Assembly (NCBI RefSeq): GCF_030644205.1
Contig: NZ_CP128647.1
Location: 1,488,001-1,552,000 of the forward strand
Source of the DNA: Mogibacterium neglectum
Lineage (GTDB): Bacteria; Bacillota; Clostridia; Peptostreptococcales; Anaerovoracaceae
Direction: 5' to 3'
DNA length: 64,000 nucleotides
Shown here: positions 35,938-44,523 of the stretch, piece after piece
Position numbering within the stretch: position 1 is the first letter of the stretch
Layout: each line of letters begins with the position of its first letter
Notes under the pieces: model-generated
Database searches by the model: none
The model's input: only the letters and a program-made list of their open reading frames with translations
Told to the model about the DNA's origin: nothing
Translations under genes and position numbers: made by a program

Positions 35938-36485
35938 TTGAATCGCTTATAGTACTTCTTGTTGAACTCTTTCTGCATGTTAATAAGTGGTTTGCGATTG
36001 ACATTGGCTTCGACGAGGAAGCCGAAGTTCTTATAAACTTCCTTATATAATTCTTCTTCGTCGATATCACTCTTCTCTGGATCCAGATTTGCTGAATCGT
36101 GATTGTAAACAATTTTTAGAGTAAAATCAGCATTAAAAATATAACTATTATTATCGTGGCTTACGTAAAGATATTCTGTATTTTTCTGAACATAAGTTGC
36201 ACAAATCTAAGGCGCAATACCATTATTTTTATTTCTTTCGTTATACACTTTCGCCAGTCCATCATAGTCATATCTTATTCCTCTACTCTCTGGTGTATGT
36301 ATAACCTTTATGTTCTCTAATGCCATTGCCATTTCTGGATGTGTTCCCTTCTTATGCTCCATGTTGTGGGCATAATAAACGGAGTATTTCCTGAGATTGT
36401 AGTCGATGTATAGGTTGGCAACTATTAATAATATCCCCATAGTTAGCACTAATATACTAATGCCTATTATTCTATTTTTATTCAT
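35934..36485 (-). pseudogene. Membrane-protein gene interrupted by an in-frame TAG
   Basis: From the ATG at 36485 the frame runs 92 codons (one N-terminal helix, MNKNRIIGISILVLTMGILL) to TAG at 36209-36207 and then continues open in the same frame for 90 more codons to TAG at 35936-35934. The second part (TYVQKNTEYLYVSHDN ... LYKEVYKNFGFLVEANVN) has normal coding character, charged and soluble, but no start of its own. The whole would be about 182 aa. This looks like a nonsense mutation in an otherwise intact gene. No family recognised. Confidence 0.7.
36207..36485 (-). CDS. N-terminal open part of the TAG-interrupted gene
   Basis: 92 aa: a single membrane helix at 5-25 and a short extracellular part ending GIAP before TAG. 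If translated it would be a truncated membrane-anchored peptide. AAGGAAG lies about 12 nt upstream of the ATG, inside the end of the preceding ORF. See the pseudogene entry for the continuing frame. Confidence 0.5.
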   Translation of the reverse strand: MNKNRIIGISILVLTMGILLIVANLYIDYNLRKYSVYYAHNMEHKKGTHPEMAMALENIKVIHTPESRGIRYDYDGLAKVYNERNKNNGIAP

Positions 36486-36492
36486 GCTTAAT

Positions 36493-37215
36493 CTACTTCC
36501 TTTTAAATAATGTTTTCAGCTTCTTTGTCAGTTTAGATACAACTTTCTTTTTTTGTTTTGCTATATACTTCATTGTTGTTCTTACTATTTTTTTGCACTT
36601 ATTTTTCGCTACATTAGTTAATTTCTTTATTACCTTTACGCCATTTCTTATACCTTTTTTTACACTACGAATTACTCTAGTTGCTCGTGCCTTTATATTT
36701 TTTATTCTTTCACCAATAAACGAATGGCTTATTTTCTTTTTATAAATCTTAATAGCCTTTTTTAGTATTTTACGCTTATTCTTTTTAGCAGCATTTATTT
36801 TTTTAATTGTTTCCTTATCTTTTTTTATGTATCCAAAATATATTAGTAGTCCAATACCTCCTATTGATAATGTTGCAGAAAAATTATTTAAAAACAATTG
36901 CTCATCAGCCGTTACTCCAGGTCCTGCTTGTTTTTCCAAAATTTCTTTGAACAGCTTCTCCCTTTTTTCATCAAGATTATCCTGGCTGTAGTAGTCTATT
37001 ATGCTTTTGCTATATAGCTTCCCTTTGTATTTTGGATGATATTTTAAGATAATCGCATCTTTATCAGATCTTAAATCCTTTTCGTCCATATGCGTCCAAT
37101 AATCCCCTGTATAAGAATTTAGATAAAAGAACTTATCTTTTCCTGTAACTGCGTATGGTCTATCTGCTAGTATATTTTTAATCCCTTTCATTATCTTGCT
37201 TTTTTCATAATTCAC
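36493..37215 (-). CDS. C-terminal fragment: domain end, membrane helix, Lys-rich tail
   Basis: 240 aa from a GTG; the frame is open to about 37290, so the GTG is probably not a true start. Residues 1-95 (FYLNSYTGDYWTHMDE, AIILKYHPKYKGKL) look like the end of a surface-protein domain. LFLNNFSATLSIGGIGLLIY near 105-125 is a membrane segment, and the last ~115 residues carry very many Lys/Arg, an extreme positive tail on the cytoplasmic side. Not recognised as a stand-alone family. Confidence 0.5.
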   Translation of the reverse strand: MNYEKSKIMKGIKNILADRPYAVTGKDKFFYLNSYTGDYWTHMDEKDLRSDKDAIILKYHPKYKGKLYSKSIIDYYSQDNLDEKREKLFKEILEKQAGPGVTADEQLFLNNFSATLSIGGIGLLIYFGYIKKDKETIKKINAAKKNKRKILKKAIKIYKKKISHSFIGERIKNIKARATRVIRSVKKGIRNGVKVIKKLTNVAKNKCKKIVRTTMKYIAKQKKKVVSKLTKKLKTLFKRK

Positions 37216-37250
37216 TAAAGGTCTTGCTGCTCTCGCTATTGTAAGTTCTT

Positions 37251-38318
37251 TTATTTCATAACTGTTATTGGCAAAGTTGCTAGACCCTTTTTAAGTTCTT
37301 TTCGTATGCTACTTCTTTCATAGCTCCCTAATGGAGATGCCATATGCGAAAGGTCGACTGGGTATTTGTCATCTTGATATATTTTATTTAAAGTTTCATC
37401 TGCATTTTTATAAGTTTTTTTCGATACGTCTGGTTTTATCAGATTATTCGCATTTGATTGTAATCTATCTCCTTTATATACTGGATATATTATCGCATTT
37501 GCGACCTCGTGATTTATCTTATCTCTATTATTCCCGTATTTCTTTCTCGCATTCTTCTCTACCTCTTTGAGATATTGTATGAATGCCTTCTTTTCCTCCG
37601 CATTCATTCCTGTATTTACTAGGAATGGGTCTTTTTTAGATGACTTAGATTTGGTATATGATTTCGCACTGCTGCTAGTTGCCGCTTTATATGTTCTATT
37701 AGTTTTTACAGCATTACTCTGTATGCTTCTTCTGGTCCTTTTTGCACGATTTTGTGGTGCTATGCTGTTTGCGGTGCTTTCCTGCACTGGATTTTTCCTG
37801 TATACAAAGCGAATTATCGGTTTGTTTATATTACTTATATCCTTTTGTACACCAATTAAGCTGTAGTTTAGTATATCTGCTTTATCTATCCTATAGCTAT
37901 ATCCAGTTATTCCTTTTAGATTTGTAGCTTGCTTTATAGGGGTTCCTTGTTCATCTATATACTCTATCCTTATATGCTGGTTAACCTTTGTTTCTAGTTT
38001 TGCCTGCAAGCTGCTACCGAATAGGGCATACCTTACTGCCATTGAATAATTAAATGAATTACCATATCTTGGTGGCGCAGGAGAATAGAATGTATAGTTA
38101 AAAGCGGACAGGAATCCAGCTCCAAGGTAACCTCCTCTTGGCAGATCCCTAGCACCATTTAGTCCTACTGTCCCAGGTGTAGCATCATAGATGATATCGT
38201 TATCCTTTACAAGGTTAGATGTGCTTGGTATTAGTTCAGCTAGATTTGCAAGGTCAGTAGATACACCTTGTGCTGTATCTATATCTGAAGATATGAAGCT
38301 CAGTACTACTTGATTCAT
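37251..38318 (-). CDS. Middle fragment with MucBP repeat
   Basis: 355 aa. The N-terminal part continues an adhesin-like domain (FNYSMAVRYALFGSSLQA); IRIEYIDEQGTPIKQATN followed by GYSYRI is a MucBP (mucin-binding) module near 125-175; a basic Ser/Lys/Arg-rich linker precedes a domain with PVDLSHMASPLGSY near 320. The ORF ends early (ITVMK) 36 bp before the next ORF. It has no signal peptide because that is encoded in the frame-shifted upstream fragment. Confidence 0.5.
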   Translation of the reverse strand: MNQVVLSFISSDIDTAQGVSTDLANLAELIPSTSNLVKDNDIIYDATPGTVGLNGARDLPRGGYLGAGFLSAFNYTFYSPAPPRYGNSFNYSMAVRYALFGSSLQAKLETKVNQHIRIEYIDEQGTPIKQATNLKGITGYSYRIDKADILNYSLIGVQKDISNINKPIIRFVYRKNPVQESTANSIAPQNRAKRTRRSIQSNAVKTNRTYKAATSSSAKSYTKSKSSKKDPFLVNTGMNAEEKKAFIQYLKEVEKNARKKYGNNRDKINHEVANAIIYPVYKGDRLQSNANNLIKPDVSKKTYKNADETLNKIYQDDKYPVDLSHMASPLGSYERSSIRKELKKGLATLPITVMK

Positions 38319-38988
38319 CCATAGTACCGTGCTTTACTATTTTGTAGTTAATAGAAATGTTATTGGCATTGTTATATAATACTGATATAGAGTTTCCGAT
38401 AGCATTAGGAAAGAACTGCTCTCCTGAGAAACCAATTCCTCTAATGCTTCCGTGCCTATTTAATCCAGAGTTGGCTTCCCAATCGTCTTTATCTGAATCT
38501 TCAATCTCCCAGATTAAATCTAGGTCTATTCCTGATTTTGTCTTTCCAACATAAGTTATTCTTCCTGATGATCCGTTATCTGTGCTGAACATTTTAACTG
38601 GAACACTAGGTCTTTCAGATCCAAAATTAGAGCTGGAATTCAGATGCCCAACCTCCCTGTCCGATATGAGCTCAACTTCTGTTTTATCCGTCCATCTTAG
38701 ACCTTCTTCAGTTAGGAAGTTGTCCTCCGTAAGATTCTCTCCTATCAAATCAATTTTGATATTCTTAAAATAGTCAGGACCACGAGTACCCTCATTAAAG
38801 TCACCAGAAACATTCACACCACTTATGCTGGGTGTGTTATCTGCTGTTTGTTCTGTTTCTTCTGATAAGCTTCCGTTTGCTGCTGATGAATCACCAAGTT
38901 CGGCATAGTCTGCTGCCATAACGATTGGTGTGATATTAAATAAAATAATGCAGACTAAAATAACAATAGATGAAATCTTCTTTATCAT
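38254..38988 (-). CDS. N-terminal fragment: signal peptide and adhesin-like region
   Basis: 244 aa from the ATG at 38988 (GGAGA about 10 nt upstream); an overlapping GTG three codons earlier is too close to the ribosome site. Signal peptide MIKKISSIVILVCIILFNIT ending VMAA. The following acidic Ser/Thr/Asn-rich part ends out of frame as HIFRYRYSTRCIY after about residue 223. An AT-rich inverted repeat lies upstream at 39014-39043. Confidence 0.5.
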   Translation of the reverse strand: MIKKISSIVILVCIILFNITPIVMAADYAELGDSSAANGSLSEETEQTADNTPSISGVNVSGDFNEGTRGPDYFKNIKIDLIGENLTEDNFLTEEGLRWTDKTEVELISDREVGHLNSSSNFGSERPSVPVKMFSTDNGSSGRITYVGKTKSGIDLDLIWEIEDSDKDDWEANSGLNRHGSIRGIGFSGEQFFPNAIGNSISVLYNNANNISINYKIVKHGTMDESSSTELHIFRYRYSTRCIY

Positions 38989-39013
38989 GATACACACTTC
39001 TCCAATTTTTATT

Positions 39014-39043
39014 AGATATAAAAATTGTATAAATTTTATATCT
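39014..39043. promoter_or_regulatory. AT-rich inverted repeat upstream of the surface-protein gene
   Basis: AGATATAAAAATT (39014-39026) and AAATTTTATATCT (39031-39043) are complementary at 11 of 13 positions with a 4-base centre. It lies 26 bp before the start codon, so it could be an operator or a leader hairpin. Confidence 0.35.
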
Positions 39044-39132
39044 ATAATTGTATTTTAGCAAGTACTATATGGAACATATTGCACTTCATATTCTCAGTCA
39101 CCTCTATTCAAACGCCTAGAATAAAATAGTAG

Positions 39133-39275
39133 AAAGTGTGAGGTTTCGGCAAGTTCAAGGTTTGCGCTGTAACAAATTAATGAAAGCGAGAATTGTCTCA
39201 GCGCATCAAGTTTCGCAGCTTTCATATAATTCGTCAAGCAAACGAGACTCTTTGCCGAGGCTCACGCTTCACTTT
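39133..39275. other. 143-nt rod-like imperfect hairpin, possible RNA element or MITE
   Basis: Nested complementary segments, plus-strand coordinates: AAAGT 39133-39137 / ACTTT 39271-39275; GTGAG 39138-39142 / CTCAC 39261-39265; TCGGCAA 39146-39152 / TTGCCGA 39252-39258; GTTTGC 39160-39165 / GCAAAC 39238-39243; AAATTAATGAAAGC 39174-39187 / GCTTTCATATAATT 39218-39231. All are in order and near-symmetric about 39203, separated by small internal loops. On the minus strand a T-rich tail (CTACTATTTTATT) follows. Confidence 0.6.
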
Positions 39276-39276
39276 T

Positions 39277-40470
39277 TTATTGAAACATCATTGACAGCGA
39301 ATCATCCGCAAAGAACGTATTCGCATTATAAAGGAACAGCACATCGGTTATCCCCTCCGATGCAATAAGATCATCGACATTATCAAAGTAATATCTCGGA
39401 TCCACAACCACAATCTCGCGGTAATGCTGCGCCAGCATCGGAATCACACTGTTCGCATACGAGTCCTTAATCAGGAGCAGCCTCCTGTTAGACTCTGTCG
39501 GAGTCTTGACCGTGTACATCGGATGGTTGCTGCCTCCAAATACCGTATACGCATCCTTCTTATCTAGGTTCTTAAGCTGATAGAACTTAGTGGTCTTCTT
39601 CTTAGTGTCACCATAATAGATGACCGACGGTTTTGCCGCTTTCTTATTTTTAGGTAAATTTATCTTGATACTATCGTATCTTCCGCCTGTAAATCCACTC
39701 TTCGAGTACATCGTTCCCGCAAAGTCGTTCTTAACAACCTTACTCTCAAACTCCATCGGCATACCTGCACCTAGTGCTGGTACAATAGCCTTGTACGCGA
39801 GGTAAGCGCCATCGCTCGTCCAGTGGTGGTCAGTCCTGTAATAAAGCTGTACATCTTCTTTCTTCTTATTGAAAGTCTTCCTTACATCTATAGTTTTAAT
39901 TCCTGAAGCCCTGATATTCTGGTAAAAATCATCCATCATCTTGTTCTGATCCGCCAGTCTGACAGTTATCGGTAGCTTGTCGGACATGATATTCCCTGCA
40001 TTTGGAGCGAGGAGGAATGTCATACTTAGCTTAGGATACTTGGTCTTGAAATTCTTGAGCGCAGTTTCAACAGAGCTAATTGTCTTCTGATCTGGAGTCA
40101 CTATATCCTCGATCAGGTATCCATCACGAGCTCTATACACCCCGTTAGCCTTGAGTTTCCCTTCAGTCACATCAACAGCCGACTTAACCTTGATAAAAGA
40201 CCCCCGCAGAAGGAACTGGTCGTCCACGTAGCTTTCCATCTTGGATTCTAATCTACCGCCAAAATAGTTCGAAACAGATATGCTCGGAAACTCCTGCAGC
40301 ATGCGGTTTTCAGAAGATGAGAATGACTTGTCTGGAACTATGAGATTTATAAGAAATACAGCCGCAAGGACAAACACAAATATGACACCAGTATACGCTG
40401 CCATTTTGTTCTCCGAACTTTGCTCTAGTTCGGCCTTTATTTCATTTCTAAAACGGTTAATCTTCTTCAA
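39277..40470 (-). CDS. DHHW-motif SGNH-like protein (AlgJ/AlgX-like) for polysaccharide O-acetylation
   Basis: 397 aa. One N-terminal membrane helix (about 25-45) anchors an extracellular domain with TDHHWTSDGAYLAY near 218 (the DHHW motif) and LLLIKDSYANSVIPML near 330. Such proteins accept acetyl groups from an MBOAT partner and pass them to a glycan. It is the last gene of the operon 43187-39277 and follows the MBOAT gene by 16 bp. The acceptor polymer is unknown. Confidence 0.82.
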   Translation of the reverse strand: MKKINRFRNEIKAELEQSSENKMAAYTGVIFVFVLAAVFLINLIVPDKSFSSSENRMLQEFPSISVSNYFGGRLESKMESYVDDQFLLRGSFIKVKSAVDVTEGKLKANGVYRARDGYLIEDIVTPDQKTISSVETALKNFKTKYPKLSMTFLLAPNAGNIMSDKLPITVRLADQNKMMDDFYQNIRASGIKTIDVRKTFNKKKEDVQLYYRTDHHWTSDGAYLAYKAIVPALGAGMPMEFESKVVKNDFAGTMYSKSGFTGGRYDSIKINLPKNKKAAKPSVIYYGDTKKKTTKFYQLKNLDKKDAYTVFGGSNHPMYTVKTPTESNRRLLLIKDSYANSVIPMLAQHYREIVVVDPRYYFDNVDDLIASEGITDVLFLYNANTFFADDSLSMMFQ

Positions 40471-40486
40471 AACTTACTCCTCTACG

Positions 40487-41890
40487 CTAGAATCTGAAGT
40501 ACAGGAACGGATTGTATGAACCATATACTAGATATGCGACAGAAACAATGAGTACTGCGAACACCAGCGCAGTTCCTACCGCTGGTTTCTTCTTATATAG
40601 CTCTCTGAATTTCTCAATTGGATATGGTGTTGCCACGCACGCAGAGGCAGTCAGAATGATGAAATTCGTTCTTATGTAGTACAGTGCTGTAACATTTATG
40701 AACGAAACCTTACCTAGTCCAAACATGACAGCGAGATACGATAGCGCCTTGCTGATATCTGTGATGCTGAAAAACACCCAGCTTATCATAACTATGACGA
40801 TCGCATATACGTGCCTAAACCAGTTTGGCGCCTTCTCGAGATATTTACCATACACATACTTTTCGAGTATCAGCAGCACTCCGAAATATGCGCCCCAGAG
40901 CACGAAGTTCCAGCTCGCACCATGCCATAGACCAGTCAGCGACCACACTATGAGCAGATTTAAAATGTGTCTGTGCACCTTTACTCTGTTTCCGCCGAGC
41001 GGAATGTACACGTACTCACGGAACCAAGTAGATAGCGACATGTGCCATCTGCGCCAGAAATCCGTGATAGTCGATGCAATATACGGATAGTTGAAGTTCT
41101 CGTCAAACACGAAGCCGAACATCTTACCGAGACCTATCGCCATGTCGGAATATCCGCTAAAGTCAAAGTATATTTGTAAGGTATAAGCCACAATTCCAAT
41201 CCAGTACAGTACCACCGAGACCTGACCATGTGGCAGACTCGAAATTTCTGTATAGAGCGAACCGAGTGCGTTGGCAAGAATTACCTTCTTGCCCAGTCCG
41301 AGTATAAATCTCGACGAGCCCTCACCAAACTTAACAAGGCTAGTCTCGCGATTGTCTATCTGAAGTTCAACATCCCTGTACTTAACGATTGGTCCAGCGA
41401 TGAGCTGTGGGAAGAACGATAGGTATAGCGAGAACTTGAGCAAGCTATACTGCGGTGTAACCTTTCCCTTGTACACATCAAATACATAAGACATCGCCTG
41501 GAATGTGTAGAACGAAATTCCGATTGGCAGTGCGAGTGAAGTGTAGTGAATGTGCCATCCTGTAATCGATGTAATGGTATCCATAAGAAACCCGAAATAC
41601 TTGAAGAATCCGAGTATCAGAAGGTCCACAACCACCGTAAACAGCAGGTTTCTCCTGCCGGTTCCCCCATACTTCTGCTCGTTATGAATTTGAATAGCCA
41701 TGAAGTAGTTGAAGAACGCGCTATACAGCATCAAGAATAGGTATACTGGTTCTCCCCAGCTGTAAAAGAACAAGCTGGCAACGAGCAGCACAATATTGCG
41801 CTTTCCCGTCTGCTCCTTCGGAATCAGATAGTATACGAGCATCGTAATCGGGAGGAAATAGAATATGAAGATAATACTGCTAAATAACAC
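40487..41890 (-). CDS. MBOAT family membrane O-acyltransferase (AlgI/DltB-like)
   Basis: 467 aa starting at a GTG with GAGGAGG 9 nt upstream; it overlaps the end of the preceding gene by 11 bp. About ten membrane helices, FDFSGYSDMAIGLGKMFGF near 240, TDFWRRWHMSLSTWFREYVY near 270 and the catalytic His in WHGASWNFVLWG near 320. It moves acyl groups, usually acetyl, across the membrane for addition to extracellular glycans. Confidence 0.9.
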   Translation of the reverse strand: MLFSSIIFIFYFLPITMLVYYLIPKEQTGKRNIVLLVASLFFYSWGEPVYLFLMLYSAFFNYFMAIQIHNEQKYGGTGRRNLLFTVVVDLLILGFFKYFGFLMDTITSITGWHIHYTSLALPIGISFYTFQAMSYVFDVYKGKVTPQYSLLKFSLYLSFFPQLIAGPIVKYRDVELQIDNRETSLVKFGEGSSRFILGLGKKVILANALGSLYTEISSLPHGQVSVVLYWIGIVAYTLQIYFDFSGYSDMAIGLGKMFGFVFDENFNYPYIASTITDFWRRWHMSLSTWFREYVYIPLGGNRVKVHRHILNLLIVWSLTGLWHGASWNFVLWGAYFGVLLILEKYVYGKYLEKAPNWFRHVYAIVIVMISWVFFSITDISKALSYLAVMFGLGKVSFINVTALYYIRTNFIILTASACVATPYPIEKFRELYKKKPAVGTALVFAVLIVSVAYLVYGSYNPFLYFRF

Positions 41891-42377
41891 TTAATAGTAC
41901 CTCCTCATATTTATCTGGATCCTTGGCAACTCCATAGAATACGTACTTGCCCCTAGAAGTCACGATTGCATTCTTAAGCTCCTTGACCTGCTCAGGCCCA
42001 TAATTGTCAAATGCCTCTATCTGGCTTGTGATACGCTTTTCTACAGCATCTTTGACAGCTTTAACATCAGACTTGTTCTTGACCTTGATGACGAGAACCT
42101 CATCAACAGATAGAGCCTCCTTGCTCTTGTAATACAGAACGGCCTCATAATTATTAGCATCTAGCCTTATGAACTGCACGAGGTCACGAGGCTTCTGCTT
42201 CTGTAGCTTCTCTATATTAGTCTTCTTGATAAGCTGTGCATCTATCTTATCCATGGAGACATCCTTTGCATTTTCGCGGCTATACACGATAGCGAGAAAT
42301 GCAAACAAGATAACGAGAAGTACACATTTTAAGATTCTACCATATCTTATAATATCTCTGCGTGATTTACTATTCAT
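41880..42377 (-). CDS. DUF4358 protein
   Basis: 165 aa with one N-terminal membrane helix (13-30). VDEVLVIKVKNKSDVKAVKDAVEKR followed by Q..AF.NYGPEQV is the DUF4358 pattern, read here in parts. The family is common in Firmicutes next to MBOAT/SGNH acetylation genes; its role is unknown. It starts one base after the SGNH gene ends and overlaps the MBOAT gene. Confidence 0.75.
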   Translation of the reverse strand: MNSKSRRDIIRYGRILKCVLLVILFAFLAIVYSRENAKDVSMDKIDAQLIKKTNIEKLQKQKPRDLVQFIRLDANNYEAVLYYKSKEALSVDEVLVIKVKNKSDVKAVKDAVEKRITSQIEAFDNYGPEQVKELKNAIVTSRGKYVFYGVAKDPDKYEEVLLSVI

Positions 42378-43187
42378 CTACAGTTCTGCCTCCTCAATCA
42401 TCCTATCTAGCCAGTACGGATAATACGCAGCTTGAGCGTGAATGCCATCACCAGCGTATAGCTCTGGATGCTTCTGCAGAATATCTGCAGTTGGAATATA
42501 TACGTACTTATTCTTATTGCACATCTTCTTGATTGCGCTGTTAAATTTCTTATAATTGCTAATCGACTTATTCTTAGCCATCGCTGAATCAGTAGGTGCC
42601 GAAATACCGCACACACAAATCTTCGTCTTAGGCGAAGCCTTGTGAAAAGCCTTTAACCTTGCTGCGTACTTCTTGATAAAGGCTTTTTCGTCACCTCTAT
42701 AATTACCCATGTCGTTCATTCCAAATGCGAAGAACGCAGTACTTGGATAAGTTCCCGCAGCACTCGAGAATAGGTCATCTCCAGTCATTACACTTGAACC
42801 AATCTTGCTAAATACCTGATCATCGCTCAGCCAGCCATATACACTTAGTCCCTCAGTTACCGAGTCACCGACAACGATGCTACCCTTGAACTTGCTCATA
42901 TATCTAGCCTTATTGCTCTGACCATTTGCAGACACCTCTCCGCCTAGTGCCGAAACAGCCTCTTCAACGCTAGTTACAGAGCTCTTCTGTAGCGCCTCAA
43001 CGCTCTTCTTATTCCTCTCAATATCATCCTTTCCTACTGGAACCTTGCGGTTGAACTTCAGTAGGTTGAATAAAAAAACGACAAGAAAAAGCAGCAAGAT
43101 GATACTTGCCACTTTATTCTTATCCATGTCTTTGATGTATTCTTTTGCTACATTTGTAGCTTGCTTATTATTTTTAACTCTAGCCAT
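42378..43187 (-). CDS. Membrane-anchored SGNH/GDSL hydrolase
   Basis: 269 aa from the ATG at 43187 (AAGGGGG 4 nt upstream). A membrane helix near 26-43 is followed by an SGNH domain: VVGDSVTEGLSVYG near 105 (Ser), FAFGMNDMG near 152 (Gly/Asn block), and GDGIHAQAAYY near 248 (Asp-His dyad). Likely an acetyl esterase or transferase on the outer face, working with the MBOAT and DHHW proteins downstream. First gene of the operon. Confidence 0.82.
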   Translation of the reverse strand: MARVKNNKQATNVAKEYIKDMDKNKVASIILLLFLVVFLFNLLKFNRKVPVGKDDIERNKKSVEALQKSSVTSVEEAVSALGGEVSANGQSNKARYMSKFKGSIVVGDSVTEGLSVYGWLSDDQVFSKIGSSVMTGDDLFSSAAGTYPSTAFFAFGMNDMGNYRGDEKAFIKKYAARLKAFHKASPKTKICVCGISAPTDSAMAKNKSISNYKKFNSAIKKMCNKNKYVYIPTADILQKHPELYAGDGIHAQAAYYPYWLDRMIEEAEL

Positions 43188-43276
43188 ATTCCCCCTTCTA
43201 GGTAAAATCCTCAGACTATATAGTACCATCTATACCGCCTTTTTGTGGCTATTTTTTAATCTAACTCATGAATTTT

Positions 43277-43738
43277 TTATGCCCTTTTGAGCATGTGATA
43301 GAACAGAGTTCCGTACTTATTTACAATCTCTATTACCATGAATCCCATCGCAATTCCTAGGCAGTTCAGGACCAGCTGCTTGCCCTCACTTGCGGTCTCC
43401 TTAGGCATATCCATTACCATAGCGTACATTACGAAGTAAAGGTTGTTTCCCGGTACTAAAGGAAATGCGCATACACTCTGGAATATTGTTGCAGGAGCTT
43501 TGTTAACTCTAGCCATAACCTGCGCATAGCCCGCTACAAATATAGCACTGACAAGTGTCGCCAGAAAGTAATTGTGGAGAATTTCATCGGAAATCACGTA
43601 CATTCCCCATGTGCAGAATGCTCCAATTCCGCAGAAAAGCACCTGCTTCCCTCTAACGTTAAACCATAGACCGAAGCCCACACAGGCAGCGGTACACGAA
43701 ATGAATTGTATTATGATACTTGGATTTAATTCGGTCAT
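43277..43738 (-). CDS. Threonine/serine exporter, C-terminal half (ThrE_2, DUF3815)
   Basis: 153 aa of four to five membrane helices; SVCAFPLVPGNNLYFVMYAMV near 90-115 is typical of the DUF3815 partner of ThrE. The two genes correspond to the two halves of ThrE. It starts 2 bp after its partner; together they would form a proton-driven amino-acid exporter. Confidence 0.8.
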   Translation of the reverse strand: MTELNPSIIIQFISCTAACVGFGLWFNVRGKQVLFCGIGAFCTWGMYVISDEILHNYFLATLVSAIFVAGYAQVMARVNKAPATIFQSVCAFPLVPGNNLYFVMYAMVMDMPKETASEGKQLVLNCLGIAMGFMVIEIVNKYGTLFYHMLKRA

Positions 43739-43739
43739 C

Positions 43740-44498
43740 TTAGAACACCCCCTTGAATAATAGAATTGCTGAAGCTATTCCGAAGGCGATTCCTGCCGCT
43801 CCGATTATAGCGTTTGAAATATTAAGTATTCCAGCAAGTGTATCCTTGTGAAGTAGGTCGCTGATTCCATTCGTAAACCCAAGCGCACTTACGAGGAGCA
43901 TTACTACACCAACTGTGATGTTTCCTGACTTTTCCGCAAAGCCTACATATACGGAAAGGATAATGAATACCTCTGTGATAAAGGACTGAATGAAGTTGGA
44001 AATCAGAGGATTACTCTCTGTCTTCGCTAATTTCCTGCCTAGGAAAACAATGATTATCGAAGATATTGCAGCGATAATCGCATCCCTAACTCCGCAGTTG
44101 AAGAACACGCCGAATCCTGTTCCTCCGAGGATTCCTGCCAGATACTCTAGGCATGCGGGCTGAGGTTTTCTATCCAGAACCTCTTGTAGCATGTTTGCAA
44201 CCTCATCTGGGCTTGGTTTCTGACGACATACGCGTCTTGATAAATTGTTGAGATAGTCGAGCTTATCAAAGTTCGATGAAGTAGAAGGTATATGTCTAAT
44301 CTGCGTTATGATATCGCCCTCCGCTGTCTCAACTGTTGCCTGAATGTTACTGTAGATAACCCAGATATCTGCATGCATGAAGCCGTAGCTCTTGCACATT
44401 CTGTACATACTGTCTTCAACTCTACTCACCTCAGCGCCTGCGCGAAGCATCTCTCTGCCTATGTTCAGAATTTCCTTAAGAATCCTCTTGTAATCCAT
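43740..44498 (-). CDS. Threonine/serine exporter, N-terminal half (ThrE, DUF1212)
   Basis: 252 aa: a soluble N-terminal part with GREMLRAGAEVSRVEDSM and five membrane helices from about residue 118 (LAGILGGTGFGVFFNCG). This is the DUF1212 domain, thought to gate or energise export. ATG with AAAGGAAAG upstream. Confidence 0.82.
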   Translation of the reverse strand: MDYKRILKEILNIGREMLRAGAEVSRVEDSMYRMCKSYGFMHADIWVIYSNIQATVETAEGDIITQIRHIPSTSSNFDKLDYLNNLSRRVCRQKPSPDEVANMLQEVLDRKPQPACLEYLAGILGGTGFGVFFNCGVRDAIIAAISSIIIVFLGRKLAKTESNPLISNFIQSFITEVFIILSVYVGFAEKSGNITVGVVMLLVSALGFTNGISDLLHKDTLAGILNISNAIIGAAGIAFGIASAILLFKGVF

Positions 44499-44523
44499 TT
44501 CTTTCCTTTCCTAAAAATATTAT

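Larger units (their letters stand above)
36493..38988 (-). pseudogene. MucBP-type surface protein gene broken by two frameshifts
   Basis: Three consecutive ORFs in different frames read as one gene: signal peptide and adhesin-like part (38988-38254), MucBP part and cell-surface domain (38318-37251), then domain end, membrane helix and basic tail (37290-36493). A +1 shift near 38300-38320 and a second shift near 37251-37290 separate them. The combined product would be about 830 aa. The junctions join without loss of sense (IVKHGT to NQVVLSFISSD; then RKELKKG to SYEIKELTIA). Together with the TAG in the next gene this indicates a decaying locus, unless these are sequencing errors. Confidence 0.65.

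Noticed and set aside
35822-36112. 96-aa minus-strand ORF overlapping the broken gene
   Set aside because: It is in another frame than the protein-like continuation of the TAG-interrupted gene and runs antisense into 35251-35937.
36207-36209. Pyrrolysine or other recoding at the in-frame TAG
   Set aside because: No supporting tRNA or synthetase gene and no flanking structure were seen; TAG is used as an ordinary stop in other genes here, for example nadE.
37251-37292. Programmed -1 frameshift in the surface-protein gene
   Set aside because: The site lacks an X-XXY-YYZ heptamer in the reading frame, and a second shift plus a nearby nonsense codon make mutation more likely.
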